A DNA stretch of 64,000 nucleotides, taken from Jeotgalibacillus sp. R-1-5s-1 (lineage in GTDB: Bacteria; Bacillota; Bacilli; Bacillales; Jeotgalibacillaceae). The translations under genes and the position numbers were made by a program. Below the pieces are notes generated by a model that was given only the letters and a program-made list of their open reading frames with translations, was not told the origin of the DNA and searched no databases. Below, piece by piece: positions 53,252-61,362 of this stretch; the stretch's first letter is position 1, and the number at the start of each line of letters is the position of its first letter. The stretch covers positions 27,069 to 91,068 of the forward strand of contig NZ_SORW01000024.1 in the NCBI RefSeq assembly GCF_004405105.1, in the 5' to 3' direction.

Positions 53252-54282
53252 CCACTCATATACAGCAAATCAGAAAATCATTCGGCTCATTTGAAGCGCT
53301 GAAATCCATTTCGTTATCCATTGAAAAAGGTGAATTCATCGCCATTCTCGGTCCATCAGGCTGTGGAAAAACAACCTTACTCAGACTCATTGCAGGCTTT
53401 GATTCGCCAACGGACGGAGAGATCTCGATTGATGGAGAGCTGGCAGGCGCCGCTCACTACAGTAGCCCGCCTGAAAAACGCAATATTGGCATGGTGTTTC
53501 AATCCTTTGCTCTCTGGCCACACCTCTCAGTCCGTAAACAGGTCGAGTTCCCGATCCAGCACCACCCTCACGCTTCAAAAGAAATGAAGGCACATAAGGA
53601 AAAGAGAGCAGAAGAGGTACTGAAGCTCGTGGGACTTGGCCACCTAGCAGACCGGATGCCAAACGAGCTGTCAGGGGGACAAAAGCAGCGCGTCGCCTTA
53701 GCCCGCGCACTTGCCCATGAACCGGCCCTGCTCTTAATGGACGAACCGTTAAGCAGCCTCGATGCCGAGCTTCGCGAGGACATGCGCCGCGAAATCCAGA
53801 CCATTCACCGGATGACAGGTAGCTCCATCCTATACGTCACTCACGATCAGGGAGAAGCGCTTGCGATGGCAGACCGGATCGTCATTATGAAAGACGGTCG
53901 CATTGAACAAATAGGTGCGCCGGAGGACATCTACCTCCGCCCGGCCACACCATTTGTCGCAGGCTTTGTCGGCAAAGCCACGATGATAGAAGGAACCTGG
54001 ACCAACGACACCTTCAAGCCTGCAGCTGCACCTGAGGTCACATGGAGCGGTCAAGGTATCCATGACAGCTTCAGACAAGACGATATGTATCCGGTTCGCC
54101 CTGACCAGTGGATCCTGACAGAAGACACCCAAAACGGTATTCCAGCCACGATCACCAATGTCCTCTATCAGGGAAAGGACATTCACTACACCGTCAAAGC
54201 AGCCAACAACCAGCAAATCAGCTTTATTCAGCCGATCCACACCCGCTATCAGATTGGCGAACAGGTAACACTGGCACTATAA
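53248..54282 (+). CDS. ABC transporter ATPase, FbpC/AfuC/PotA type
   Basis: A 344-residue ATPase. It has Walker A GPSGCGKTT, Q-loop MVFQSFALWPH, signature LSGGQKQRVALARA, Walker B LMDEPLSSLD and switch His in YVTHDQGEALAM. A C-terminal TOBE region covers about residues 240-340. It completes the transporter encoded just upstream. The start overlaps the permease stop (ATGA). Last gene of the operon. Confidence 0.92.
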   Translation: MTTHIQQIRKSFGSFEALKSISLSIEKGEFIAILGPSGCGKTTLLRLIAGFDSPTDGEISIDGELAGAAHYSSPPEKRNIGMVFQSFALWPHLSVRKQVEFPIQHHPHASKEMKAHKEKRAEEVLKLVGLGHLADRMPNELSGGQKQRVALARALAHEPALLLMDEPLSSLDAELREDMRREIQTIHRMTGSSILYVTHDQGEALAMADRIVIMKDGRIEQIGAPEDIYLRPATPFVAGFVGKATMIEGTWTNDTFKPAAAPEVTWSGQGIHDSFRQDDMYPVRPDQWILTEDTQNGIPATITNVLYQGKDIHYTVKAANNQQISFIQPIHTRYQIGEQVTLAL

Positions 54283-54287
54283 ATGAG

Positions 54288-54315
54288 AAAAGAGCGCAGG
54301 TGAGCGCTCTTTTTC
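54288..54315 (+). terminator. Terminator of the PHP-surE-ABC operon
   Basis: AAAGAGCGC and GCGCTCTTTTT pair around AGGTGA. Confidence 0.9.
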
Positions 54316-54388
54316 GTATAACTAAAATGAATATCCGATTAGGCCTTATCCTGAAATTACAATGATGGCCAATAGATGGTATCTCTTG

Positions 54389-54404
54389 TAACAATTAATT
54401 GTTA
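54389..54404. promoter_or_regulatory. Perfect 16-bp palindrome TAACAATTAATTGTTA
   Basis: An operator-like palindrome 40 bases upstream of a small membrane-protein gene and near ohrR. It is of the AT-rich type recognised by MarR-family regulators. No binding evidence. Confidence 0.5.
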
Positions 54405-54443
54405 TCATAAAAAGGAAGAACCTTACCAGAAAGGATGATCCAC

Positions 54444-54587
54444 ATGATGAAAGCCATGTTCTTATCAGGGCCGGTCAGCCTGGGAATCCTCACGTTCGTG
54501 GGCCAGCCGTTTTGGGGGCTTGTCAGCGCGATGGGATTTTTACTGGCAGGTGCGTATTTCAGTAAGCCGCGGTTTAATCAGCAATAA
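54444..54587 (+). CDS. Small hydrophobic protein, 47 residues
   Basis: A short gene with AAAGGATG ahead of its ATG, encoding a hydrophobic protein (SLGILTFVGQPFWGLVSAMG..., ending FSKPRFNQQ) with two short possible membrane segments. No family recognised. It has its own operator-like palindrome upstream and a shared bidirectional terminator downstream, which argue that it is a real gene. Confidence 0.6.
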   Translation: MMKAMFLSGPVSLGILTFVGQPFWGLVSAMGFLLAGAYFSKPRFNQQ

Positions 54588-54620
54588 AAAAAGAAGGGCG
54601 CTCAACTCAGCGCTCTTCTC
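54586..54620. terminator. Bidirectional terminator between two small genes
   Basis: AGAAGGGCGCT and AGCGCTCTTCT pair around CAACTC. Confidence 0.85.
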
Positions 54621-54624
54621 CTAT

Positions 54625-54738
54625 TTAAAACACCTGATCCAAAACCATCCCCACAATACCGCCAACAAACACTAACACAAAAGCAAACAGCGCAATTCCC
54701 CACGCTTTCTTCCGTGCTTTTTCTTCAGATGAAGCCAT
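54625..54738 (-). CDS. Small single-helix membrane protein, 37 residues
   Basis: It starts MASSEEKARKKAWGIALFAF and consists of a charged head and one membrane helix, ending MVLDQVF. GGAGGG lies 6 bases before the ATG and overlaps the end of ohrR, so it is probably translated from the ohrR transcript. Function unknown. Confidence 0.65.
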   Translation of the reverse strand: MASSEEKARKKAWGIALFAFVLVFVGGIVGMVLDQVF

Positions 54739-54748
54739 CAGATCCCTC

Positions 54749-55195
54749 CTAACAAGTCTCCTTCTCCTCCGCAAGCCCAAGCTTCACAGACAAATCATCC
54801 AGCATTTCCTTATAACGCACATATTCCTCTGCACTCAAGCCTAACACATCATTGATCTTAGCCGGTACATCGCGTGCTTCTTCCTGCAGCGCCTGACCCC
54901 GTTCAGTGAGCTTAATCACAAGCTGACGTTCATCATCCGGATTTCGACTTTTTTCGACATAACCGTTCACGATGAGCTTTTTCACAACCGGCGTAAGGGT
55001 GCCGGAGTCGAGCTGTAGCCGCTTCCCGATTTTACTGAGTGGCACATGATCCGCCTCCCACAGCACCAGCATCACGAGGTACTGCGGATACGTCAGGTTG
55101 AGCGGGGCAAGGTAAGGCTGGTAGCGCTTGATGATCTCCTTGGAAATCGAGTAAAACGGAAAACACAGCTGATTCGATAAATGTAATGGGTTCAA
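54749..55195 (-). CDS. ohrR: Organic hydroperoxide-sensing MarR repressor OhrR
   Basis: A 148-residue MarR-family protein. The redox-sensing Cys is in SNQLCFPFYS near residue 11 (B. subtilis OhrR has NQLC). The winged-helix region has LTYPQYLVMLVLWE, LQLDSGTLTPVVKKL and the wing NPDDERQLVIKLT. Oxidation of the Cys by organic peroxides releases DNA and induces ohrA. The start is TTG at 55195, directed by GGGGAGGAG; longer frames run through the operator and are not plausible. Divergent from ohrA. Confidence 0.93.
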   Translation of the reverse strand: MNPLHLSNQLCFPFYSISKEIIKRYQPYLAPLNLTYPQYLVMLVLWEADHVPLSKIGKRLQLDSGTLTPVVKKLIVNGYVEKSRNPDDERQLVIKLTERGQALQEEARDVPAKINDVLGLSAEEYVRYKEMLDDLSVKLGLAEEKETC

Positions 55196-55249
55196 AAAAA
55201 TCTCCTCCCCAGAGTCATATTGGTTGCAAAGTCTTTTTCGTTGTGTAAA

Positions 55250-55271
55250 ATTAGATTGTGTACAATATAAT
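55250..55271. promoter_or_regulatory. Probable OhrR operator overlapping the ohrA -10 box
   Basis: ATTAGATTGT, two bases, ACAATATAAT: an inverted repeat matching in 9 of 10 positions. Its right arm contains TATAAT (55266-55271), the likely -10 of ohrA, so binding would block the promoter. Confidence 0.7.
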
Positions 55272-55304
55272 TCTAACATAAAAGATCTCAAGGAGGAACC
55301 AATC

Positions 55305-55718
55305 ATGAAAAAACTATTTACAGCAACAGCAACAGCACAAGGTGGACGTGAAGGTAAGGTCCGTTCAGAAAGCGGCGTACTCGATCTTGAACTGACAACA
55401 CCAAGACCGGATGCCAAGCCAAACGCAACCAACCCTGAGGAGCTATTCGCAGCAGGCTACTCTGCATGCTTCGATTCAGCGATGAGCATCATTGCCATGC
55501 AGAAAAAAATCGAGCACACAGGCACTGAAGTCACAGCCCACGTATCCCTGAACAAAGGTGACGCAGGCTACATCATCTCAGTCGACATGGACGTACTCGT
55601 AAAAGGCGTAGACGAAGAAACAGCCCAAAACCTTGTCCACGCAGCTCACGAAGTCTGCCCATACTCAAACGCAACACGCGGCAACGTAGACGTGAACTTT
55701 ACGGTGCATGTGGCGTAA
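55305..55718 (+). CDS. ohrA: Organic hydroperoxide resistance protein OhrA
   Basis: A 137-residue Ohr peroxidase. The reactive cysteines are in YSACFDSAM (near residue 50) and HEVCPYSNATRGN (near 115), with the family's conserved GGREGKV and NPEELFAAGY. It reduces organic hydroperoxides with lipoyl or thiol reductants. The start at 55305 is set by AAGGAGGAACC. Controlled by the divergent OhrR. Confidence 0.97.
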   Translation: MKKLFTATATAQGGREGKVRSESGVLDLELTTPRPDAKPNATNPEELFAAGYSACFDSAMSIIAMQKKIEHTGTEVTAHVSLNKGDAGYIISVDMDVLVKGVDEETAQNLVHAAHEVCPYSNATRGNVDVNFTVHVA

Positions 55719-55757
55719 AAAAATGACCGTCTCCATTACGAGGCGGTCATTTTTTTC
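55717..55757. terminator. Bidirectional terminator after ohrA
   Basis: AAAAAAATGACCG and CGGTCATTTTTTT pair around a GAGG-type inner stem. It also ends the convergent minus-strand gene. Confidence 0.92.
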
Positions 55758-56334
55758 TTTCTTTAACAGTCACGTTTTCCTGTTTGCTCACAAATTCAAT
55801 CATGCTACGAACAGTCTCCTCATGCTCAGCACGCCCGTGTTTCGGCAGGAAAAACATGAGCGGCTGCAAACCGATTCCTTTAAAAAATATGTATTTATTC
55901 GGAGTCGAAATAACTCTCAGCTCCCCGTTAATCGGCTGTCTACTCTGACTTTCACCAAGTACAAAACTCGAACGCTCCTCATCCAATCCAATTAAAAGCT
56001 CTGAAGCACCTCTTTTTTGAATATTTCTCAACAGCCTGAGCGCAAGGATCTTCTCGATTCCCTTCATAATCGAATGAGCCAGAATCGTCAGCAGCACACC
56101 CGCCACCAGCAAGTAAATGAATGACTCCCTATTAAGGTCACTAAGCTGCGCAGTACTCTCCGCGATCTCCAGATTAGCAGGCCTGCTAATCGTCATGTAA
56201 TTCATCAACATCACAATGGGAACAGACAACATTACGAAGATATATGCGATTCGCAGTGCCGGAAAATGCCTCATCACATCAACACAATCTTTAAATGAAA
56301 CAGGAAACGATGTTTTCATCATATCCTTACTCAC
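55747..56334 (-). CDS. Two-helix membrane protein of unknown function
   Basis: A 195-residue protein with membrane helices at about residues 26-45 and 72-92, then a cytoplasmic domain with a PH-like feel (ELRVISTPNKYIFFKGIGLQ, FFLPKHGRAEHEE). It loosely resembles YcxB-like proteins, but I cannot assign it. AGGTGAG-type site before the start. Monocistronic. Confidence 0.7.
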   Translation of the reverse strand: MSKDMMKTSFPVSFKDCVDVMRHFPALRIAYIFVMLSVPIVMLMNYMTISRPANLEIAESTAQLSDLNRESFIYLLVAGVLLTILAHSIMKGIEKILALRLLRNIQKRGASELLIGLDEERSSFVLGESQSRQPINGELRVISTPNKYIFFKGIGLQPLMFFLPKHGRAEHEETVRSMIEFVSKQENVTVKERKK

Positions 56335-56567
56335 CTCCAGTCAATCACTCTTAAAATCATAACATGTCACACTATTTCAGAACGATCGAATTCAGTTAAC
56401 GTGAAACACCATATTTCCGCAGAGGCAGATGGAAAAACCTTCACACTCTTCTAAATGTTGTTTACAAGTTTCGTAGATCAAGTATAAGATGATGGTAAAC
56501 AATAGAAGCAATCGAGCATAAGGTCATATAAAGACCACAACATGAACGAAAGTGAGGAGAGTAGCAC

Positions 56568-57038
56568 ATGGCAGAAGTAAAAGAAAACTCATTTATGCAG
56601 GAAGACGAGAAAAAACCGAGAATCAAGGTGGAGCGCAAGCCCGGAGAACCAACTCCTGCCTTTAAAGGCGCAAGCTGGGCAGCACTTGCGATCGGGCTAT
56701 CCGCTTACCTGATTGGCCTGTTCAACGCCTCCATGGAGCTGAACGAAAAAGGCTACTACTTTGCTGTACTCGTATTCGGCCTCTACTCAGCCGTATCCCT
56801 GCAAAAAGCCGTCCGTGACAAAGAAGAAGACATCCCGGTCTCAGGCATCTACTACGGCCTCAGCTGGCTCGCCGTCATCATCGCGATCCTCCTGATGGCG
56901 ATCGGACTCTACAACGCGGGCAGCATCATCCTGAGTGAAAAAGGGTTCTACGGTATGGCATTTGTTTTGAGCCTGTTTGCAGCCATCACGATTCAGAAGA
57001 ACATCCGCGATACGCAGCAGGCGAAGGAGCGGGGTTAA
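56568..57038 (+). CDS. YiaA/YiaB family inner membrane protein
   Basis: A 156-residue protein with a charged 32-residue head followed by two repeats of a two-helix unit. The first is [20 protein letters not shown] with [25 protein letters not shown]. The second is [20 protein letters not shown] with [25 protein letters not shown]. This internal duplication is the hallmark of the YiaAB family. Function unknown. GTGAGGAGAG lies ahead of the ATG. Confidence 0.9.
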   Translation: MAEVKENSFMQEDEKKPRIKVERKPGEPTPAFKGASWAALAIGLSAYLIGLFNASMELNEKGYYFAVLVFGLYSAVSLQKAVRDKEEDIPVSGIYYGLSWLAVIIAILLMAIGLYNAGSIILSEKGFYGMAFVLSLFAAITIQKNIRDTQQAKERG

Positions 57039-57228
57039 TCTAATTGAAACAATCATAATAAAATGAATGGGATGGTAGTTTATTCGTTATGTGTGCAAAA
57101 GAGAATAAGTGGTTTAATCCTGCTTAATTCATCGTTAAAAAAATCATAACCTTAATCTGTTTCTAAATCATTCTCCTAGAATGTTAGTGAAAATTCTAAT
57201 ATGTTTTGAATAAAAATTTACAACAATT

Positions 57229-57260
57229 CAAAAGCCATCATACTTAAATGATGGCTTTTG
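57229..57260. terminator. Bidirectional terminator
   Basis: CAAAAGCCATCAT and ATGATGGCTTTTG pair around ACTTAA. It ends the minus-strand NTPase gene and faces the YiaAB gene. Confidence 0.92.
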
Positions 57261-57303
57261 AAATATAATCTTCAGAAATTACCTGATTATTTATTCGTAA
57301 TAC

Positions 57304-59217
57304 TTATGTTGGAAATTCTTCTGTGGTTTTATACGTCTGCACAAATTCATTGTATTGTTCAAATATAAATGAGCTTTGTTCATTAGTAATGTTCTCAAGT
57401 TTAGAATAATCGTAAAGCGCTTCAAATAAACCTTTTTGTATAAGATGAATGCTCCCGGGTAATGAATTTATATTATATAAAAAATTACAAACTTTCTCTT
57501 CCATTGGTGCATCAATGTCTTGCCCATCATTAAGCAAATCTTCGATACTGTTGGTAACTTTTACTTTGACTTTATCAACTTGATTATTAAGCCCTTCGTC
57601 CTCATATTCCCTGATATTATCCAATAAATACACAATATGTTCTATTAAAATTTTTGTTTCCTCATTTATAAACAATTGTACATCTCCGCGAAATAAAGCT
57701 AACTCTAAGTCATAATAGTCATAATCGTAAAAATGTTTTACTAATAAATTTACATTGTTAGGTTTTTCAGTGTTAAGAACCCAAAAACCCGCTATTGAAA
57801 TACCTGTCCACCTCAGCTCACTAAAATGGAGACTCTTCGATAACGATTGATACAAATCATTTTTTTTATAAAATTTTAAGTAGAAACCAAGGTTACCACC
57901 AATTGAGAATTTTTCTAAATTCTCTAAGTGGTTTTCATCGCGCAATATTCTCACAACAGCAATACTATAAAATAGTGACATCAAATACTGGTCATTTAAC
58001 TTAATTTTTGAACTAATGATATTTACTGTATCTAAGAATGCTTGCACGATTGACTTCGCCTGTCTGAGATTACTATTACCGATCGAAGACCAGATTTTTT
58101 TAAAATCTGAAAGAATCTGGTCTTTACATCGAGCTACTTGCTCTTCAACATTTGACATTTTATAAACTTGGTTTTTGAAGGACTCATTGAAAACGCTCTC
58201 AATTGAATTGTCATCTGAAGATTTATTATAAGTAATACAATCCAGTTTTCCTCTAAACACTTTATCTACATAGTCATATCCTAAAATATCTGAATTACAA
58301 AGAATGATTACTTTGGTATTGTAATTTTCAATAAGTTCATTAATTAACCCAGTTGCTATATTATACTTTTGAGTATTGTTTGTTATTTCAATTAGTTCTT
58401 TCTCATTTGAATAATTTTTAAATGTATCTGCAATTTTTGTAAACTCACTATCTATATCTTCAAACTCTCTAATTCGTGTAGCTTTTCTATACCCACTACT
58501 CCTCGATATCGATCTGCTCTTGTTATATATTTCTTTTTTCGTACTATTAACTCCTAATGAAGTTATTCTTTCGAAATCATCAAAAATAAAAATTGCCCCC
58601 TGTGGTATACTTTTCAGGCTATAAGTATTTTTCAAAAGACTAAAAAAAGGTTTTCCTATTATGGGTATATATTGAATCCAATTAAGGAAAGAATCATCAT
58701 TAGTTTCAATTTGGTTTTTAATTTCATTTAGAATAAGTTCTCTTGAATCTAGACCGAAACAAGATATTCGATAAATGGGCTTCGAAGAAAAATTGTAATA
58801 TTTATTTAAGAATTTTGTGACTATATATGTTTTTCCACTACCCCACTCACCTGTAACTAAATAGCCTTTTCCATTAGGCTTATCCTCAATATATTTATAC
58901 AGGCTGTTTTCAAATGAATTTAATTCTGAAAAATTAGGTTTGTTAAAGTGATTTCTGACAAATAAATAAAATTTTATTAAAAGAATTGAAACTAGACATA
59001 CAACCATACAAATTAGTGCAAACTCTCTTAATACTAAATAAAAATCGTTAATATCAGAAATTGTTAATCCGAACAATAGATTATTAGCGTTAGCAAACAA
59101 TAGTATATTTTTAATTATATTTTTAATTGCAATTATTTCGTACAATAATACAAAGGCCAAAACTATTATAAATGTTTGTTTAATAAATTGTTTTAATTTA
59201 TCACAACTGCGTCCCAA
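57304..59217 (-). CDS. Membrane-anchored KAP-like P-loop NTPase
   Basis: A 637-residue protein, much AT-richer than its neighbours. Two membrane helices (about residues 10-32 and 62-88) anchor it. A P-loop NTPase domain follows with Walker A TGEWGSGKTY (near residue 122) and Walker B GAIFIFDDFERI (near 210), the pattern of KAP-type NTPases. The remainder is helical without recognised domains. Known KAP NTPases include phage-exclusion proteins, so a defence role is plausible but unproven. The start is TTG at 59217, set by AGGAGG seven bases upstream. Foreign composition and isolation suggest horizontal transfer. Confidence 0.75.
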   Translation of the reverse strand: MGRSCDKLKQFIKQTFIIVLAFVLLYEIIAIKNIIKNILLFANANNLLFGLTISDINDFYLVLREFALICMVVCLVSILLIKFYLFVRNHFNKPNFSELNSFENSLYKYIEDKPNGKGYLVTGEWGSGKTYIVTKFLNKYYNFSSKPIYRISCFGLDSRELILNEIKNQIETNDDSFLNWIQYIPIIGKPFFSLLKNTYSLKSIPQGAIFIFDDFERITSLGVNSTKKEIYNKSRSISRSSGYRKATRIREFEDIDSEFTKIADTFKNYSNEKELIEITNNTQKYNIATGLINELIENYNTKVIILCNSDILGYDYVDKVFRGKLDCITYNKSSDDNSIESVFNESFKNQVYKMSNVEEQVARCKDQILSDFKKIWSSIGNSNLRQAKSIVQAFLDTVNIISSKIKLNDQYLMSLFYSIAVVRILRDENHLENLEKFSIGGNLGFYLKFYKKNDLYQSLSKSLHFSELRWTGISIAGFWVLNTEKPNNVNLLVKHFYDYDYYDLELALFRGDVQLFINEETKILIEHIVYLLDNIREYEDEGLNNQVDKVKVKVTNSIEDLLNDGQDIDAPMEEKVCNFLYNINSLPGSIHLIQKGLFEALYDYSKLENITNEQSSFIFEQYNEFVQTYKTTEEFPT

Positions 59218-59647
59218 CGCATTACCTCCTCATTTTCGGGTTCTTTCAAAATTTAGTGCGAATTTTATTAACTACCGCTAGTTTTACGTAAATTTCTAAT
59301 TCAAAGCTAAAGATGGAGCATTCAATTAGACTAACACTGTCTTAGATTTGCTGACCTTCTAATCATAGAAGGATGGGTCATATTAATGCTTGTACCTTTG
59401 AATCTTTTGGATACAAAATGTTGATGTCGATATTTTAGTAGGAAAATAGTTAACATTAACAGCTGAAAATAATCTGCACTCAATGATTCAGATGTCCACA
59501 AAAGTTCATTTTACAGAAATTCGACAATAAAGATCAAAAACCTTCCAAATTCACAAAATACTTTTATAGATAGATTTCTGCTATCAATCCGTTCTAAATA
59601 GATATCTAAATCCTAATCCGATGACATAATAATAAAAGGAGCCGCCC
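59218..59647. other. Gene-free AT-rich interval
   Basis: No gene, repeat array or clear terminator is seen in these 430 bases. CTTCTAATCATAGAAG near 59358 is a small palindrome. The AT-rich composition continues from the NTPase gene and changes back near 59600. Confidence 0.6.
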
Positions 59648-59914
59648 ATGAACCGCAAATTAAAAATCCTCATCTGGTCCACCAGCTTCATACTTGTGAT
59701 CCTTATACCATTCATCTTCAACATCAGAATCTTCCAGGGAGCCGCAGCATACATCGGGTTCCCGTTTGACTGGTTAGTCTTTTACCCGAATAACGGTTAC
59801 AGCTTTCAGGGAATGGGCTTTTTGCTGAACCTGCTTATCTTTTATCTGTTAATAAAAGCACTGATCCTGCGCGTGAATAGAAAAAAGAGCCACCCACCTG
59901 AAAATAATCCTTAA
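59648..59914 (+). CDS. Small two-helix membrane protein
   Basis: An 88-residue protein with membrane helices at about residues 7-26 and 54-74 and a basic tail (VNRKKSHPPENNP). No family recognised. AAAGGAGCC precedes the ATG. It lies 12 bases upstream of the SMI1/KNR4 gene and shares the same ribosome-site sequence, so they form an operon. Confidence 0.72.
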   Translation: MNRKLKILIWSTSFILVILIPFIFNIRIFQGAAAYIGFPFDWLVFYPNNGYSFQGMGFLLNLLIFYLLIKALILRVNRKKSHPPENNP

Positions 59915-59926
59915 AGGAGCCAACCC

Positions 59927-60391
59927 ATGACTAACTTATTTCGAACCGGCGACGACCCTTCTGAGCTGGAGCCACTTAACGATGAAATGATCGCACATGC
60001 AGAAAGAACACTCGGTGTTACGCTGCCTGAGGCCTATAAACAAACAATGCGCGTTCAAAACGGTGGATACTTAGAGAAGAACCTGCATCCTTTCCAATGG
60101 AACGGCGAAACAGATGTTCTTGTCATTGACTATCTCATGGGGATCAGCAAAAGCAGCTCAGAAGGCATTCTGCTTAGCCATTATCTGATAGAAGAATGGG
60201 GACTGCCGACAGGGCTTGTCATCCTCTCAACACAGGGTTCGACAGGCATCACGCTGGACTACCGCGACATCCAGCCCTCTGACGAACCACCTGTTATCTA
60301 TTATGATGTGGATGCGGGGGAGGAACAGGTGCTTGCCAAAAGCTTCGCGGACTTTTTGACGCAGCTGTACAATGATCATCAGAATGGATAA
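59927..60391 (+). CDS. SMI1/KNR4 (SUKH) family protein
   Basis: A 154-residue protein with the SUKH fold features: MIAHAERTLGVTLPEAYKQTMRVQNGGYL near the N-terminus (helix plus the QNGG turn), the strand GLVILSTQGSTGITLDYR and the C-terminal SFADFLTQLY. Many members are immunity proteins against contact-dependent or polymorphic toxins, but solitary copies like this one also exist and no toxin gene is next to it. AAAGGAGCC precedes the start. Confidence 0.88.
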   Translation: MTNLFRTGDDPSELEPLNDEMIAHAERTLGVTLPEAYKQTMRVQNGGYLEKNLHPFQWNGETDVLVIDYLMGISKSSSEGILLSHYLIEEWGLPTGLVILSTQGSTGITLDYRDIQPSDEPPVIYYDVDAGEEQVLAKSFADFLTQLYNDHQNG

Positions 60392-60404
60392 GGTCAAAGT
60401 AAAC

Positions 60405-60435
60405 AAAGCTCACGCAAATCAGCGATGAGCTTTTT
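60405..60435 (+). terminator. Terminator after the SMI1/KNR4 gene
   Basis: AAAGCTCA and TGAGCTTTTT pair across 13 bases. Confidence 0.75.
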
Positions 60436-60483
60436 CCTAGATTACCTCAACCTCGTAAAATAACTAAAACTCTGATAACCCAC

Positions 60484-61362
60484 TCATCCCTCAATCCCTC
60501 TAAAACCCGGCAGTTTCTCCGGATTCACCGTGATATAAAACTCAGCGATTTGTTCGTCACGGATACAGAAGCTTAAGACGCTTTGGAGCCTGCCGTGCAT
60601 ATAGAGGACGATGGCCGGCTGGTGGTTGATGCTTTTTATCTCAAAATAGAAGTCCTGTGGCGCTTTTTTCATAATGCCATATAGTAAGGCCAATACGTTT
60701 GAAGCAGGTGTGATTGGGCGTACGGCAGCGTTGACGATACCGCCACCATCGGAATAAAGGATGGCGTTGTTTGAGATAAGCTCCAGCAAGGCTTCTGTGT
60801 TTTCCTTTTGAAAGGCTTCTATGAAGCGGTTCACGATGAGTTTGTTTTTCTCGTAGTGTAAGCTTTCGCCCTCAGCCGCTGCAATCTTCCGCTTTGCCCT
60901 GCTGAAAATTTTCCGGCAGTTTTCTTCCTTTTTATCAATGACCTCCGCAATGTCCGGGTATGGGAAGTTCAGGACCTCTCTCAGAAGGAGCACGGCCCGC
61001 TCGTCTGCTGCCAGATGCTCCATCATACGCAAGTAAGCAATGCTCAGTCCTTCTTTTTGAATGACCGTCTCACTCGGGTCCAGGGCGTACAGCTTCTCTT
61101 GTAATAACGGTTCAGGATTCCACGGTCCCACATATTGCGCCCGTTTGTGGCGTGCAGATTTTAAGACATCGAGACAGAGGTTGGTACAGATTTTGCAGAG
61201 ATAGGCTTTTTTATTCCTGATGTTCTCTTCATGTACCTGGTGCGCCTTTAGAAACGTTTCCTGAACGACGTCCTCTGTTTCGGTCACTGAACCGAGCATG
61301 CGATAGCCCAGTGAAAACAACAATGGTTTATATTGCTCGTAGTCTTCCCTCGTGATCTCCAT
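60484..61362 (-). CDS. ECF41-type RNA polymerase sigma factor (SigJ-like)
   Basis: A 292-residue sigma factor. Region 2 has LLFSLGYRMLGSVTETEDVVQ, region 4 has LAADERAVLLLREVLNFPYPDIAEVI. A C-terminal SnoaL-like extension (about residues 170-290) contains the ECF41 hallmark YSDGGG and ends near VNPEKLPGF. In ECF41 factors the extension replaces a separate anti-sigma factor. The gene overlaps the end of the FAD oxidoreductase gene by 35 bases, so both are expressed together, as expected for ECF41, whose targets are adjacent oxidoreductase-type genes. Confidence 0.92.
   Translation of the reverse strand: MEITREDYEQYKPLLFSLGYRMLGSVTETEDVVQETFLKAHQVHEENIRNKKAYLCKICTNLCLDVLKSARHKRAQYVGPWNPEPLLQEKLYALDPSETVIQKEGLSIAYLRMMEHLAADERAVLLLREVLNFPYPDIAEVIDKKEENCRKIFSRAKRKIAAAEGESLHYEKNKLIVNRFIEAFQKENTEALLELISNNAILYSDGGGIVNAAVRPITPASNVLALLYGIMKKAPQDFYFEIKSINHQPAIVLYMHGRLQSVLSFCIRDEQIAEFYITVNPEKLPGFRGIEG

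Noticed and set aside
50462..54282. Annotation as a ferric iron transporter
   Set aside because: Family resemblance alone does not fix the ligand, the expected iron-binding tyrosine pair is not evident, and the phosphatase neighbours point elsewhere.
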